Shown here: one piece after another, positions 38,257-46,409 of the stretch
Position numbering within the stretch: the stretch's first letter is position 1
Layout of the letters: every line of letters starts with the position of its first letter
Assembly (NCBI RefSeq): GCF_001583415.1
Contig: NZ_CP014475.1
Location: 2,542,001 to 2,606,000, forward strand
Direction of reading: 5' to 3'
Length of the DNA: 64,000 nt
Origin: Mycolicibacterium phlei
Lineage (GTDB): Bacteria > Actinomycetota > Actinomycetes > Mycobacteriales > Mycobacteriaceae
Made by a program: the position numbers and the translations under genes
The notes under the pieces: model-generated
The model's database searches: none
What the model was told of the DNA's origin: nothing
The model's input: the letters and a program-made list of their open reading frames with translations, nothing else

Positions 38257-38835
38257 TCAGGCCGGCCAGCGACCAGCCAGATGCTCGGACGTCCACACCG
38301 GCCACGCCGGCGCGCCGACCACGACACCCGCGGTGAACTGCGCGACGATACGCGGGCCCTTGCGCTGGGAGTTGTCGTATACCGTTGCCGTGTCGACGAT
38401 TTCGATCGCCTCGGCCACCAGCGGCCACAGCCGCCGGTGTCGTTGCCGGATCTTGACCTCGGGAACGTCGTGCCCGCCGTGGCGAACACGCCGCTTGACA
38501 CGCTCGACCGCGAGATTCTCGGGGATCAGGACCACGTGAAGTGCGACGGTGTAGCCGGCGTCACGGGCGGTGTGGATCAGGTCGAGCTTGGACGGGTGGG
38601 AGAAGACGGTCTCGGCGATGAACGACACGCCGGTTTCGATCAGCTTGGCGCGGGTCTCGGCGGCGATCCTGGCGGCGTCGTAGGCGTGCCCGAGTGGGTC
38701 GTCGGGCCATCGCAGCTTGGCGATCTCGTCGGCGTTGACGAACACGCTTCGCGGCAGCAGTGGCGCCAGGGTGAATCCGACGAACGTCGACTTGCCGGCA
38801 CCGTTGGGACCGACGACCAGGTCCAGCCGCCTCAT
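38257..38835 (-). CDS. Zeta-type toxin (P-loop kinase)
   Basis: 192 residues. Walker A VGPNGAGKSTFVG at residues 8-20, then VNADEI (catalytic Asp region), ETVFSHPSKLDLI, and ENLAVERVKRRVRHGGHDVP with the Arg-rich lid. Zeta toxins phosphorylate UDP-N-acetylglucosamine and so block peptidoglycan synthesis; some relatives are plain kinases. It is encoded 20 bp after a ParD-like antitoxin gene, forming a toxin-antitoxin module. ATG at 38835. Toxicity is inferred from family and context. Confidence 0.82.
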   Translation of the reverse strand: MRRLDLVVGPNGAGKSTFVGFTLAPLLPRSVFVNADEIAKLRWPDDPLGHAYDAARIAAETRAKLIETGVSFIAETVFSHPSKLDLIHTARDAGYTVALHVVLIPENLAVERVKRRVRHGGHDVPEVKIRQRHRRLWPLVAEAIEIVDTATVYDNSQRKGPRIVAQFTAGVVVGAPAWPVWTSEHLAGRWPA

Positions 38836-38855
38836 CGGCGTTCACCGGTCACGGC

Positions 38856-39245
38856 TCAGCGGTCGGTGTGCACCACGGCGGCGGTGCCGTCGGGTCGGTA
38901 CTCGACGATCCTGCCGTCGTCGTCGAGGGCCACCGTCGTGATGCCCTGCGCCGCGAGGGTCTCCCCGTAGTCGGCGGTGAGCAGGGATTCCTCGATGGCC
39001 GCGGCGATCTCGGCGTTGAAGACGACGCCCTCCTCCTCGGACAGCTCGCCGGCGTCCAGGCGGCCGGCCAGCGCGGCCTCGACGCGATGGCGGGCCGCGG
39101 ACTGGTGGCTCGATACCGCGCGACCGACCCGTGCCCAGTGATCGAGTTGCTGTTTCGCCGATCTGCTCTGGCGAGCGCCCTCGGCGGCCGCGGCCTCCAT
39201 CAGATCGGCGGCGACCCGCGTGACGCGATCTGCGGTGTTGCCCAT
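38856..39245 (-). CDS. ParD-like antitoxin of the zeta toxin
   Basis: 129 residues. MGNTADRVTRVAADLMEAAA and SRSAKQQLDHWARVGRAVS give the ParD_like antitoxin signature; the acidic C-terminal half (LSEEEGVVFNAEIAAAIEES, ITTVALDDDGRIVEYRPDG) is the likely toxin-wrapping part. ATG at 39245 with a strong AGGAGGTGCGGGA. It heads the toxin-antitoxin operon and very probably represses it through the half-site array that begins 14 bp upstream. Confidence 0.83.
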   Translation of the reverse strand: MGNTADRVTRVAADLMEAAAAEGARQSRSAKQQLDHWARVGRAVSSHQSAARHRVEAALAGRLDAGELSEEEGVVFNAEIAAAIEESLLTADYGETLAAQGITTVALDDDGRIVEYRPDGTAAVVHTDR

Positions 39246-39258
39246 TCCCGCACCTCCT

Positions 39259-39292
39259 GTAGCAGAATGCTACGTATGTAGCAACATGCTAC
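39259..39292. promoter_or_regulatory. Four-half-site operator of the ParD/zeta module
   Basis: Alternating half-sites GTAGCA (39259-39264), TGCTAC (39268-39273), GTAGCA (39278-39283) and TGCTAC (39287-39292), spaced 3, 4 and 3 bases apart, form nested palindromes just ahead of the antitoxin gene. This regular AT-richer array in a high-GC genome is the pattern expected for cooperative binding of a ParD-type antitoxin. Confidence 0.75.
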
Positions 39293-39383
39293 ACACGTCG
39301 GGCGCGCACCAGCCGGCTGGCGCGCAGGGTGCGGGCCTCATCGGCCCTGAGCTGCACAGAGTCGCCGAGATAGGCGCCGATGA

Positions 39384-39779
39384 CCTCGAACCGGCGTCAT
39401 CGACGAGGTATTCGACCGGCAGCGCATGCACGGCCGCAGCACCGACAAGGCGTGGCTGTACTGTCTGACCACCAGCGGCGCCTACGACCAGATTCAGAAG
39501 ACCAACGACGAGATCGTCGCCGAACAGCTGGATCTGCTGCGCCGCTACTACCCGCAGGCCCGCGACGCGGAAATCGTTCAGGCCCAGGTGGTCCGGATGC
39601 CCAAGGCAACCTTCTCGCAGGTCGTGGGTACCGACTCGCTGCGGCCACCGCAGAAGACGTCGGTGCCGTCGCTGGTGCTGGCCGGCGACTGGACCGCCAC
39701 CGACTGGTCGGCCACGATGGAGAGCGCCGTACAGAGCGCGGCCAAGGCGGTGGACCTGCTGTTGGGTCGCGCGCGGTGA
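39384..39779 (+). pseudogene. 5'-truncated remnant of an FAD-dependent amine-oxidase-like gene
   Basis: About 130 codons with the C-terminal part of an FAD oxidoreductase of the amine-oxidase/phytoene-desaturase superfamily: TGVIDEVFDRQRMHGRSTDK, AWLYCLTTSGAYDQIQK, VVRMPKATFSQVVGTDSLRP, and the FAD-binding end PSLVLAGDWTATDWSATMES followed by AVQSAAKAVDLLLG. The N-terminal Rossmann domain and most of the substrate domain are absent; the frame is closed by TGA at 39381. An ATG at 39426 could start only a non-functional fragment. The 3' end still overlaps the TetR gene (GTGA), showing the original operon. The break lies about 100 bp from the toxin-antitoxin operator. Confidence 0.8.
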
Positions 39780-40360
39780 CCCGGCGCCGGCTGTCGGGCG
39801 CCGAGCGTCGGGCACAGCTGCTTGACGTCGCGCGTGACATCGTCGCCGCCCACGGCTTCCCCGCGCTGACCATCGACCGCGTCGCCGCGCAGGCCCGGGT
39901 CACCCGCACGGTGGTGTACCAGCACTTCGCCGACCTCGCCGGGCTCACCACGGCGCTGTTGGACCGCGAGTCGGCCATCGCCTTCGCCGGTATCAGCAGC
40001 GTCGACGACCCCGGCCTCGACCTCGATCGGCTCGGCCGCGGCAGCCTCGCCTACCTGCACGCCGCACCGGTCAGCTGGCGGATCATCCTGCGGCCGCCCG
40101 AGGGCGCCCCGGTCCAGGTGCGCACCCGCATGGAGCTCGGCCGCGCCTACGCGCGCAGGATCGCGGCCCGCTCACTGACGCGCGCGGTGGGCGCCGAGGT
40201 CGATCCCGACGGCGCCACGGTGCGGATCCTGTTGACCGCCATCGAGGAACTGGCGCGACTTCATCTCGACGATCCGGATGGCCTGTCCGACGACGACGTG
40301 CTGGCCTACTGGCGCACGCTCGTCGAATGGGCCGTCGGCGCCGCCACGATCCCACGCTGA
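39776..40360 (+). CDS. TetR-family regulator
   Basis: 194 residues from GTG 39776, overlapping the FAD-remnant stop. HTH: RRAQLLDVARDIVAAHGFPA, then ARVTRTVVYQHFADLAGLTTAL. The C-terminal domain is Arg-rich with no recognised ligand motif. It was originally the second gene of an operon with the now truncated oxidoreductase, so its promoter and inducer link may have been altered by the rearrangement. Confidence 0.84.
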   Translation: MTRRRLSGAERRAQLLDVARDIVAAHGFPALTIDRVAAQARVTRTVVYQHFADLAGLTTALLDRESAIAFAGISSVDDPGLDLDRLGRGSLAYLHAAPVSWRIILRPPEGAPVQVRTRMELGRAYARRIAARSLTRAVGAEVDPDGATVRILLTAIEELARLHLDDPDGLSDDDVLAYWRTLVEWAVGAATIPR

Positions 40361-40405
40361 GCCGGTCGGGAATACGGCGCGGCGGCCGGGTTGTTGGCGA
40401 CCAAC

Positions 40406-41296
40406 GTGACCACTGAACAGATTCTCGTCATCGGCGCGGGCGAACTCGGCGGCGCCGTCATCACCGCGCTGAGACGGCGCGACGCCGACGTGACGGTGTT
40501 GCTGCGCCCGTCCCGCACACCGCGCGACGAGCTCACGGCGCTGGGCGTCGAGATCATCGAGGCCGACGTGGCGGGCGCGACGGTGCCCGAGTTGGCGGCG
40601 GTGCTGAACCGCTTCCACACCGTGGTGAACTGCCTCGGCTTCGCCGCGGGGCCGGGAACACAACGCCGGATCACCGAAGCCGTTCTGGCAGCGGGTGTTT
40701 CCCGCTACATCCCGTGGCAGTTCGGCGTCGACTACGACGCGATCGGACGCGGCAGCCCACAGAATCTGTTCGACGAACAGCTCGACGTGCGCGACATGCT
40801 GCGCGCGCAGAACGGCACCGACTGGGTGATCGTGTCCACCGGAATGTTCACCAGCTTCCTGTTCGAACCCGACGTCGGGATCGTGGACCTGACCACGAAT
40901 ACCGTTAACGCGCTGGGCAGTTGGGACACCGCTGTCACCGTCACCACCCCCGAGGACATCGGGGAGATCACCGCGGAGATCCTGCTGACGCGGCCACGAA
41001 TCGCCAACGAGGTGGTCTTCGTCGCGGGTGACACCATCACCTACGGCGAACTCGCCGACGTCGTCGAACGGGTCAGGGGAGTGCCCGTCACCCGCAACGA
41101 GTGGACCGTCCCGTACCTTCTCGATGAGTTGGCGCACCACCCCGACGACAATCTGCGCAAGTACCGTGCGGTGTTCGCCCAGGGCACCGGTGTCGCATGG
41201 CCGAAGGCCGGCACCTTCAACGCCGTGCGCGGAATCCCGACCACCACCACCGAGGAGTTCGCGCGCATCCACCTGGGCCGGGAAGCGGCAAGCTAG
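40406..41296 (+). CDS. NmrA/isoflavone-reductase-like NAD(P)-binding protein
   Basis: 296 residues. Rossmann start EQILVIGAGELGGAVITAL, then VTVLLRPSRTP with an Arg suggesting NADPH, VVNCLGFAAGPG, YIPWQFGVDYDAIGRGSPQN (family signature), and a C-terminal substrate domain. Atypical SDR of the NmrA/isoflavone reductase group: either a reductase or a redox sensor without catalysis. GTG at 40406 is preferred to a TTG at 40391. Stand-alone gene. Confidence 0.82.
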   Translation: MTTEQILVIGAGELGGAVITALRRRDADVTVLLRPSRTPRDELTALGVEIIEADVAGATVPELAAVLNRFHTVVNCLGFAAGPGTQRRITEAVLAAGVSRYIPWQFGVDYDAIGRGSPQNLFDEQLDVRDMLRAQNGTDWVIVSTGMFTSFLFEPDVGIVDLTTNTVNALGSWDTAVTVTTPEDIGEITAEILLTRPRIANEVVFVAGDTITYGELADVVERVRGVPVTRNEWTVPYLLDELAHHPDDNLRKYRAVFAQGTGVAWPKAGTFNAVRGIPTTTTEEFARIHLGREAAS

Positions 41297-41297
41297 C

Positions 41298-41459
41298 TCA
41301 GTCGCGGTCTTCCCGTTTGAGTTCCTCTTCGCGGCGTTGCGCGGCCTCGATCACCTCGGGCGGAACGGGACGCCGCAACCAGGTGCGCATCCGCAACAGC
41401 CCGCCGGCGATCGTGCCGACCGCCAGCACGGCGATGATGATCCAGAACGCTGTGGACAT
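41298..41459 (-). CDS. 53-residue single-span membrane protein
   Basis: ATG at 41459: MSTAFWIIIAVLAVGTIAGG forms one membrane span, followed by LLRMRTWLRRPVPPEVIEAA and a charged helix QRREEELKREDRD. N-out with a basic cytoplasmic tail by the positive-inside rule. It begins four bases after the methyltransferase stop and shares its strand, so it is probably co-transcribed. Function unknown; too short for usual ORF thresholds. Confidence 0.6.
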   Translation of the reverse strand: MSTAFWIIIAVLAVGTIAGGLLRMRTWLRRPVPPEVIEAAQRREEELKREDRD

Positions 41460-41463
41460 AGCC

Positions 41464-42348
41464 TCAGTCTCCGCCGGATCCGGATCCGCCGGGTGAGAAC
41501 GAATCGGATCGGGTCAGCCGCACGACCGCGTTCCACGGCCGTTTCAACGGCGGATGGTGCGGATCGGGCTGGGGGAGCGCGGCGAGGACGCGCAGGAACC
41601 AGGGCAGCCGGCGCAGCCGCGCCGCGGCGACGATGTGGGGCTCGATGTCGGTCGCCCGCCAGCCCCGCTCCTCGAAGTAACGCACGCCCTGCTCGGGTGC
41701 GAACTTGAACGGTGTGTTGGCCAGCAGCCCGCCCAGCTTCTCGTTCATCATCCGTTTCAGCCCCGGCCCGGTGAGATCCAGCACCCACCACGCCACCTGG
41801 GGTCGGGTGAGCGCCCGGGTGAGATCGTCGACATCGGCGGGCTCGAGATACATCAGCAGGCCCTCGGTGAGGACAAGCGCCTTCGACGCACCGGCCAGTG
41901 CCTCGTCGAGGAACCGGTCCCGCGCCTCGGGGTCGGCGAGGTCAACCGGTACCCGGATGAGCCGGCACCGCGGGGTCTCGCCGTCGAGAAGGTGCTCCTT
42001 CTCGGTGAGCAGTCCCGGCAGATCGGCCTCCACCCAGGTGAGCTCGTCGGGCAGCTCCAGCCGGTAGGGCCGGGTGTCCAGGCCGGCGGCCAGGTTGAGC
42101 ACCCGGTCGCAGCCGGAGGCGATGGCGTCGGCGATGAGGTCGTCGATGATCTTGGTGCGCGCGACCATCCACCACCCGGAGCGCATTGAGCGCGGGATCT
42201 TCGCGGCGATCTGCCGTCCGCGGGGTCCGGCGAGCCGGTCGGCGAACGGGTCCCGGAACACCGCGTCGGGGCGCTCGGATTCGATCGCGCGGTACACCGC
42301 CACCCACCGCGCGGTGTCGGACACATGCGATACCACCTCACCGCTCAT
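41464..42348 (-). CDS. SAM-dependent methyltransferase (leucine carboxyl methyltransferase-like family)
   Basis: 294 residues of the actinobacterial family related to LCMT. DTARWVAVYRAIESERPDA (N-terminal signature), DPFADRLAG, VLNLAAGLDTRPYRLELP (SAM-binding motif I), WVEADLPGLL (acidic motif II), VLTEGLLMYLEPADV and the C-terminal helical segment. Mycobacteria carry many paralogues; some make O-methylated lipids or pigments, most are unassigned. The extreme C-terminus is Gly/Ser-rich. A 53-residue membrane protein is encoded directly downstream. Confidence 0.87.
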   Translation of the reverse strand: MSGEVVSHVSDTARWVAVYRAIESERPDAVFRDPFADRLAGPRGRQIAAKIPRSMRSGWWMVARTKIIDDLIADAIASGCDRVLNLAAGLDTRPYRLELPDELTWVEADLPGLLTEKEHLLDGETPRCRLIRVPVDLADPEARDRFLDEALAGASKALVLTEGLLMYLEPADVDDLTRALTRPQVAWWVLDLTGPGLKRMMNEKLGGLLANTPFKFAPEQGVRYFEERGWRATDIEPHIVAAARLRRLPWFLRVLAALPQPDPHHPPLKRPWNAVVRLTRSDSFSPGGSGSGGD

Positions 42349-42441
42349 GGGTGTGACGGTACGACAGCCCTCCGGTGGGGCAGTGCGCCAGGACAGGATC
42401 GGCCTCCGCGTCCGCCTGTACGGGGCCGGCGCGCGCAGGAC

Positions 42442-43065
42442 TCACTCGTAGGACGACAGCGACGCCAAACGCCGGTAGAGGATCGCGGGGCCGAGCCACC
42501 GGCCGACGAAGCGGCGCAGCGCGTCACCGGCGCGGGGTGACTCACCGGGATCGGCGAGCATGGATTGCACCGTGCGCAGGGTGATCTCGGCCAGGTCATC
42601 CAGATCGGCGCCGCTGAAACCGTGCAGCGCCCAGTCGACGTCGAGTCGGCGGAAGAACGCGAGGCAGAAGGCGCGCGCGGTGTCGGACGTCAGCGATGTC
42701 ACGGTCCCGCTGTCCTGCCGCCGGGCCAGCAGATTCTCCAACTGCGGATCGCCGGTGAGGGTCTCCACCGCGAACGCGACGCATTCGACGACGGCCCGGA
42801 CGGGGTCGGTGACACCCGCGACGTGTTGCACCACCTGGTCGATGAACCCGTCGACGGCTCGCATCGCGCTGGCGATCAGCAGCGCGTCCGCATTGGGGAA
42901 GTAGCGGTACACCGTCTGGCGGGTCACCCCGAGACGCCGAGCCACATCGGCGACGCGAATGACCGAGCCGTGTTCGGCGACCAGTTCGTCCACCGCGTCC
43001 AGAATCCGGTTGATCGCCTCTTCGTCGGACGCCGGTGTCGCGCCCGCCCATCCGCGGCTACGCAT
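42442..43065 (-). CDS. TetR-family regulator coupled to the P450
   Basis: 207 residues. HTH: INRILDAVDELVAEHGSVIR, then LGVTRQTVYRYFPNADALL. The C-terminal ligand domain is rich in Asp/Leu. The ATG at 43065 lies eight bases inside the P450 gene, so it is translated with it. Likely autoregulator of this two-gene operon, perhaps through the inverted TGTATGACC sites upstream of the P450. Confidence 0.86.
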   Translation of the reverse strand: MRSRGWAGATPASDEEAINRILDAVDELVAEHGSVIRVADVARRLGVTRQTVYRYFPNADALLIASAMRAVDGFIDQVVQHVAGVTDPVRAVVECVAFAVETLTGDPQLENLLARRQDSGTVTSLTSDTARAFCLAFFRRLDVDWALHGFSGADLDDLAEITLRTVQSMLADPGESPRAGDALRRFVGRWLGPAILYRRLASLSSYE

Positions 43066-44308
43066 ACGCGGGTGACCTGGTGTCGGCCGTGAACTCGATG
43101 GTAAGCGTGACGGGTCCGGTCATACCCAGCAGCGACTTCCAGGGGGCCGGACCCGCGCGCCGAACATCGGAGAGTCGTTGCGTGAGGACGACGAGAGCCT
43201 CAGCGAGTTCGCGCCGCGCGAGGTTGGCCCCCAGGCAGTAGTGGGCGCCGCCACCGAAGGTCAGGATCGGCGGGACGTCCCTGCGGGAGATGTCGAAGCG
43301 TTCGGGATCCGGGTAGATGGCCGGGTCGCGGTTGGCCGCAAAGGTATTGACCAGTACGAACGTTCCCGCGGGGAAGAGATATCCGCCGATCTCGACGTCC
43401 TCGGTCGCAAACCGCGGCGCGATGCTGGCCGCCGGAGAGTGGCGCATGCTCTCCTCGACCGCCTGCATCGCGAGATCGGGCTGGTCCCTGAGTCTGGCCC
43501 ACTGGTCCGGATGGTCGCACAGTACCTGCACCGACGCGGCGAGCTGATTGCGCGTCGTGTCGGTGCCCGCCATCAGGAAACCGGCGACGAGCCCACGGAG
43601 TTCGTCGAGAGTCAGCCGATCACCGCCACTTTCGGCGCGGATCAGTTCGGAGAGCAGGTCGTCGGTCAACTTGTCGCGGCGGGCGGCGACCATGTCGTCG
43701 ACGTATGCGTCGAGTTCTCCCCAGGCGCGCATGACCTCGGACTCGTCGAAGTTGACGTCGGGCTGGAAATTGAGGGCCCGGAAGATCTCCTCGGTCCAGT
43801 CGGCGAACAGGTGCCAGTCCTGGCGGGGCGCCCCGATCAGCGCGCACATGATCGGTGTGGGATACGGGCGGGCCAGGTCGGTGACGACGTCGCACCGGCC
43901 GGCGTCGGCGACGCGGTCGACGAGACCGTTGACGACCTCGCGGATGGTGTCCTGCAGACCGGCGGTCGAGCGCGGTGTGAATGCCTTGAACACGAGCTTG
44001 CGCAACCGGATGTGCGGGGGACCGTCCAGGCCCAGGAGGCTGTTGGCCATCTTGTCGTAGAGCGGTCCCGACGTGATGCCCTGCGCGGCGAGCGTGATAC
44101 CCGGCGGAAGTCGAAACCTGTTGTCACGCAGGATGTCACGCGCCAGGTCATAGGACAGGATCTCGGGTCCCAGCGGCCCGATGGCGATGGGTGCGCGCGC
44201 CTGCGCGTTGCGGACGTCGTCGAGGATGTCGAGGGGGCTGGCGGTCAGGTCGTAGCCGAGGGTGGGCAGGTCGGCGTCGAAGACGCTGGGAGCGACGCTG
44301 GTGGTCAT
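43058..44308 (-). CDS. Cytochrome P450
   Basis: 416-residue soluble bacterial P450. I-helix AGTDTTRNQ with the oxygen-activating Thr pair, K-helix ESMR (ExxR), and the haem loop FGGGAHYCLGANLAR with the Cys thiolate. All landmarks are intact. It needs a ferredoxin and reductase, not present nearby. ATG at 44308 follows GGAAGTGAG; an in-frame extension to 44419 has no P450 character. CYP family and substrate cannot be set by eye. Forms an operon with the TetR gene. Confidence 0.92.
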   Translation of the reverse strand: MTTSVAPSVFDADLPTLGYDLTASPLDILDDVRNAQARAPIAIGPLGPEILSYDLARDILRDNRFRLPPGITLAAQGITSGPLYDKMANSLLGLDGPPHIRLRKLVFKAFTPRSTAGLQDTIREVVNGLVDRVADAGRCDVVTDLARPYPTPIMCALIGAPRQDWHLFADWTEEIFRALNFQPDVNFDESEVMRAWGELDAYVDDMVAARRDKLTDDLLSELIRAESGGDRLTLDELRGLVAGFLMAGTDTTRNQLAASVQVLCDHPDQWARLRDQPDLAMQAVEESMRHSPAASIAPRFATEDVEIGGYLFPAGTFVLVNTFAANRDPAIYPDPERFDISRRDVPPILTFGGGAHYCLGANLARRELAEALVVLTQRLSDVRRAGPAPWKSLLGMTGPVTLTIEFTADTRSPAYA

Positions 44309-44367
44309 CGCTGGACTCACTTCCGTGGGGCCCGATCGGGCGGCAGATTCGACGGGTTTCCGAGAAG

Positions 44368-44430
44368 TGTATGACCACTCTTGGGTTCTATCTGGCCGGA
44401 ATTGCGGAAAGGCTTGCAAACGGTCATACA
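44368..44430. promoter_or_regulatory. Widely spaced inverted repeat upstream of the P450 gene
   Basis: TGTATGACC (44368-44376) and its exact complement GGTCATACA (44422-44430), 45 bp apart, bracket the probable P450 promoter; a second pair, CTATCTG (44388) and CAGATAG (44429), is nested. This AT-rich region between the P450-TetR operon and the EamA gene is the natural binding region for the TetR protein. Function inferred. Confidence 0.45.
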
Positions 44431-44528
44431 GATAGATGAGATTCGTAAAATCTCCTCGACTCGGTGTCGGATGGTGATGTCGGAAATTCGCTTGCCGCCG
44501 CCACCGGGTGCGCGGAAGTGTGTCCGTC

Positions 44529-45449
44529 GTGCGGCTCGTATCGAACCCGCCTGCGACAGTGCTGGTGCCGCTGGCGGCTGGAGTGACGGTCCTGCTGTGG
44601 TCCTCGGCGTTCGTGGTGATCCGCGCCGCCGGCGAGGTCTTCTCGCCGGGCTCGCTGGCGTTCCTGCGGCTGCTGGCGGGTTCGGCGGTCCTTATCGCCG
44701 TCGCCGCCTGGTACCGCAGACCGATGCCCCGCGGTCGCGCCCTGGCCCTGGTGCTCGGGTACGGCGTGCTGTGGTTCGCCCTCTACACGGTGCTGCTGAA
44801 CTGGGCCGAGCAGCACCTCGACGCCGGGACCGCGGCGCTGTTGGTGAATTTCGCGCCGATCATCGTCGCCGTGTTCGCCGGACTGTTTCTCGGTGAGGGG
44901 TTTCCCCGCGCCCGCGTCGTGGGCATCGCGATCGCGTTCACCGGTGTGGTGCTGATCGCCGTCGGCGGTTCCGGCGGGTCCGGCAACGACCGGCTGGGCG
45001 TGGTGCTGGGTCTGGTGACGGCGGTGCTCTACGGCGCCAGCGTGCTGATGCAGAAGGTCGCGTTGCGCTCGGTGGATGCGCTAACGGCGACGTGGGTGGG
45101 CTGCGTGGCCGGGATGGTCGCCACCACGCCGTTCGCCCCGGCGGCGTTCGGCGAACTCGTCGACGCGCCGGTCGGTGCCGTCGCCGGGGTGGTCTTCCTG
45201 GGTGTCGGTCCCACCGCGGTCGCCTTCCTCACATGGGCATATGCGTTGTCGCACAGTGACGCCGGTGCGATGGCCGCGACGACGCTGGCGGTTCCCGCGG
45301 TCGCCATCGCTATCTCGTGGCTGGCCCTCGGCGAGCTGCCGACGCCGCTTGGCTTCGTCGGCGGCGCGCTGGCCCTGCTGGGCGTGGCGATCACCCGACG
45401 GCGCGTGACGAGATCGGAGACGCCCGAAGCCGAGGTGAGTGGCGCGTGA
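44529..45449 (+). CDS. EamA/DMT-superfamily transporter
   Basis: About 306 residues with ten hydrophobic segments arranged as two EamA repeats: VTVLLWSSAFVVIRAAGEVF and FLRLLAGSAVL in the first, VLGLVTAVLYGASVLMQKVA and ATWVGCVAGMVA in the second. WAEQHLDAGTAALLVNFAPI is the typical end-of-repeat motif. Exports metabolites or amino acids in related bacteria; substrate unknown. GTG at 44529 has GGAAGTG at a suitable distance; GTGs at 44508 and 44520 are alternatives. The stop overlaps the next small gene (GTGA). Confidence 0.86.
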   Translation: MRLVSNPPATVLVPLAAGVTVLLWSSAFVVIRAAGEVFSPGSLAFLRLLAGSAVLIAVAAWYRRPMPRGRALALVLGYGVLWFALYTVLLNWAEQHLDAGTAALLVNFAPIIVAVFAGLFLGEGFPRARVVGIAIAFTGVVLIAVGGSGGSGNDRLGVVLGLVTAVLYGASVLMQKVALRSVDALTATWVGCVAGMVATTPFAPAAFGELVDAPVGAVAGVVFLGVGPTAVAFLTWAYALSHSDAGAMAATTLAVPAVAIAISWLALGELPTPLGFVGGALALLGVAITRRRVTRSETPEAEVSGA

Positions 45450-45607
45450 GTGTGACGTTCTATGTGTACCTCGAGTGGCCGTCTCAGGCGGCGCTGGACG
45501 GGTACATGGCCGACCCGCGGCGCACCTCGTTGGCCGCCGATCGCGACCGTGCCATCGAAAGGACGGACATCGTCGTGGTGCAACCCGTTGTCACACCGGC
45601 GACCTGA
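45446..45607 (+). CDS. 53-residue protein resembling part of a dimeric alpha/beta barrel
   Basis: GTG at 45446 overlaps the EamA stop. The sequence VSVTFYVYLEWPSQAALDGY and MADPRRTSLAADRDRAIERT looks like the second beta-strand-helix unit of ferredoxin-like ABM/DUF1330 domains (a strand, then a 'YMADPRR' helix), followed by DIVVVQPVVTPAT. It is about half of a usual ~95-residue domain, so it may be a remnant or a genuine small protein coupled to the transporter. The 3' end overlaps the HXXEE gene on the other strand. Confidence 0.5.
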   Translation: MSVTFYVYLEWPSQAALDGYMADPRRTSLAADRDRAIERTDIVVVQPVVTPAT

Positions 45608-46322
45608 CTGGGCGTGCCGGGGCGGGCCATCGGCGCTCGGCTGCCCACGGCACCGCCAGTAGCAGCACCGGCGCCACCACCGCCTGCAGGACGGATGCGG
45701 GCACCGTGCCGAGGGCACCGTGGATCTGAGCGAGCACCAGAGCGATCAGCAGGGCGTGCAGCACCACCGAGATGGCCACGATGGCGGCGAGAACCGGCAG
45801 CCGCAACAGTTTTCCGTCACCGAAGAACGTTCGGGCCGCCCACACCGACAACGGTAGAAAGACGACGACGGCGGTCAGCAGGCCCGGGTTGTAGCCGTGG
45901 ACGAGCCCGTCGCCGATGTGGGTCATCGCATTGGCGAACACGATGCCCAGGCCGGTCATCCCGACGGCGGGACGGCGGCGGCCGCACACCGCGGCCAGCG
46001 GCAACGCGATCCAGAACAACGGCACGTTGACCGCGGCGAAGAACGCCAGCCCGATGGGGCAGTTCGGCGGCGCGCCGTAGCCGAACAACCCGCACATGCT
46101 CGCCGGGAACGCGAACCGCTGACCGACAACGTCGATGCCGTACTCCTCGAAGTTGTGCACCAGATAGGCGAACACGAACATCCAGGACATCCACACCGGA
46201 TCGCGCCACCGGGACAGTCGCGGATCGGATCGGCAGACGTCGGTGCAGAACAGCAACAACCCCAGCACGACTCCCGCACCGAGGCCAACTGTGCTCCAGT
46301 CGTGCAGGAACCACTGCCACAT
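45591..46322 (-). CDS. HXXEE-domain membrane protein
   Basis: 243 residues with about six to seven hydrophobic segments. The family motif is present as LVHNFEEYGID (HxxEE), followed by ANAMTHIGDGLVHGYNPG. HXXEE proteins are bacterial membrane proteins of unknown function in which these polar residues inside the membrane may bind metal. ATG at 46322 follows AGGGAGGAG; an in-frame start at 46385 adds 21 residues and is less likely. Confidence 0.78.
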   Translation of the reverse strand: MWQWFLHDWSTVGLGAGVVLGLLLFCTDVCRSDPRLSRWRDPVWMSWMFVFAYLVHNFEEYGIDVVGQRFAFPASMCGLFGYGAPPNCPIGLAFFAAVNVPLFWIALPLAAVCGRRRPAVGMTGLGIVFANAMTHIGDGLVHGYNPGLLTAVVVFLPLSVWAARTFFGDGKLLRLPVLAAIVAISVVLHALLIALVLAQIHGALGTVPASVLQAVVAPVLLLAVPWAAERRWPAPARPVRSPV

Positions 46323-46409
46323 GCGCGAGAACTCCTCCCTGCGGGTTGTCGTGCCTGCAGTATTCTGCGCACGCCACAGCGACACCCGAGGGCAGGCCGG
46401 TGCGTGTCG

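Noticed and set aside
38257..39245. Prophage or plasmid origin for the toxin-antitoxin region
   Set aside because: No integrase, attachment repeats, tRNA target or replication gene nearby; base composition looks like its neighbours apart from the operator.
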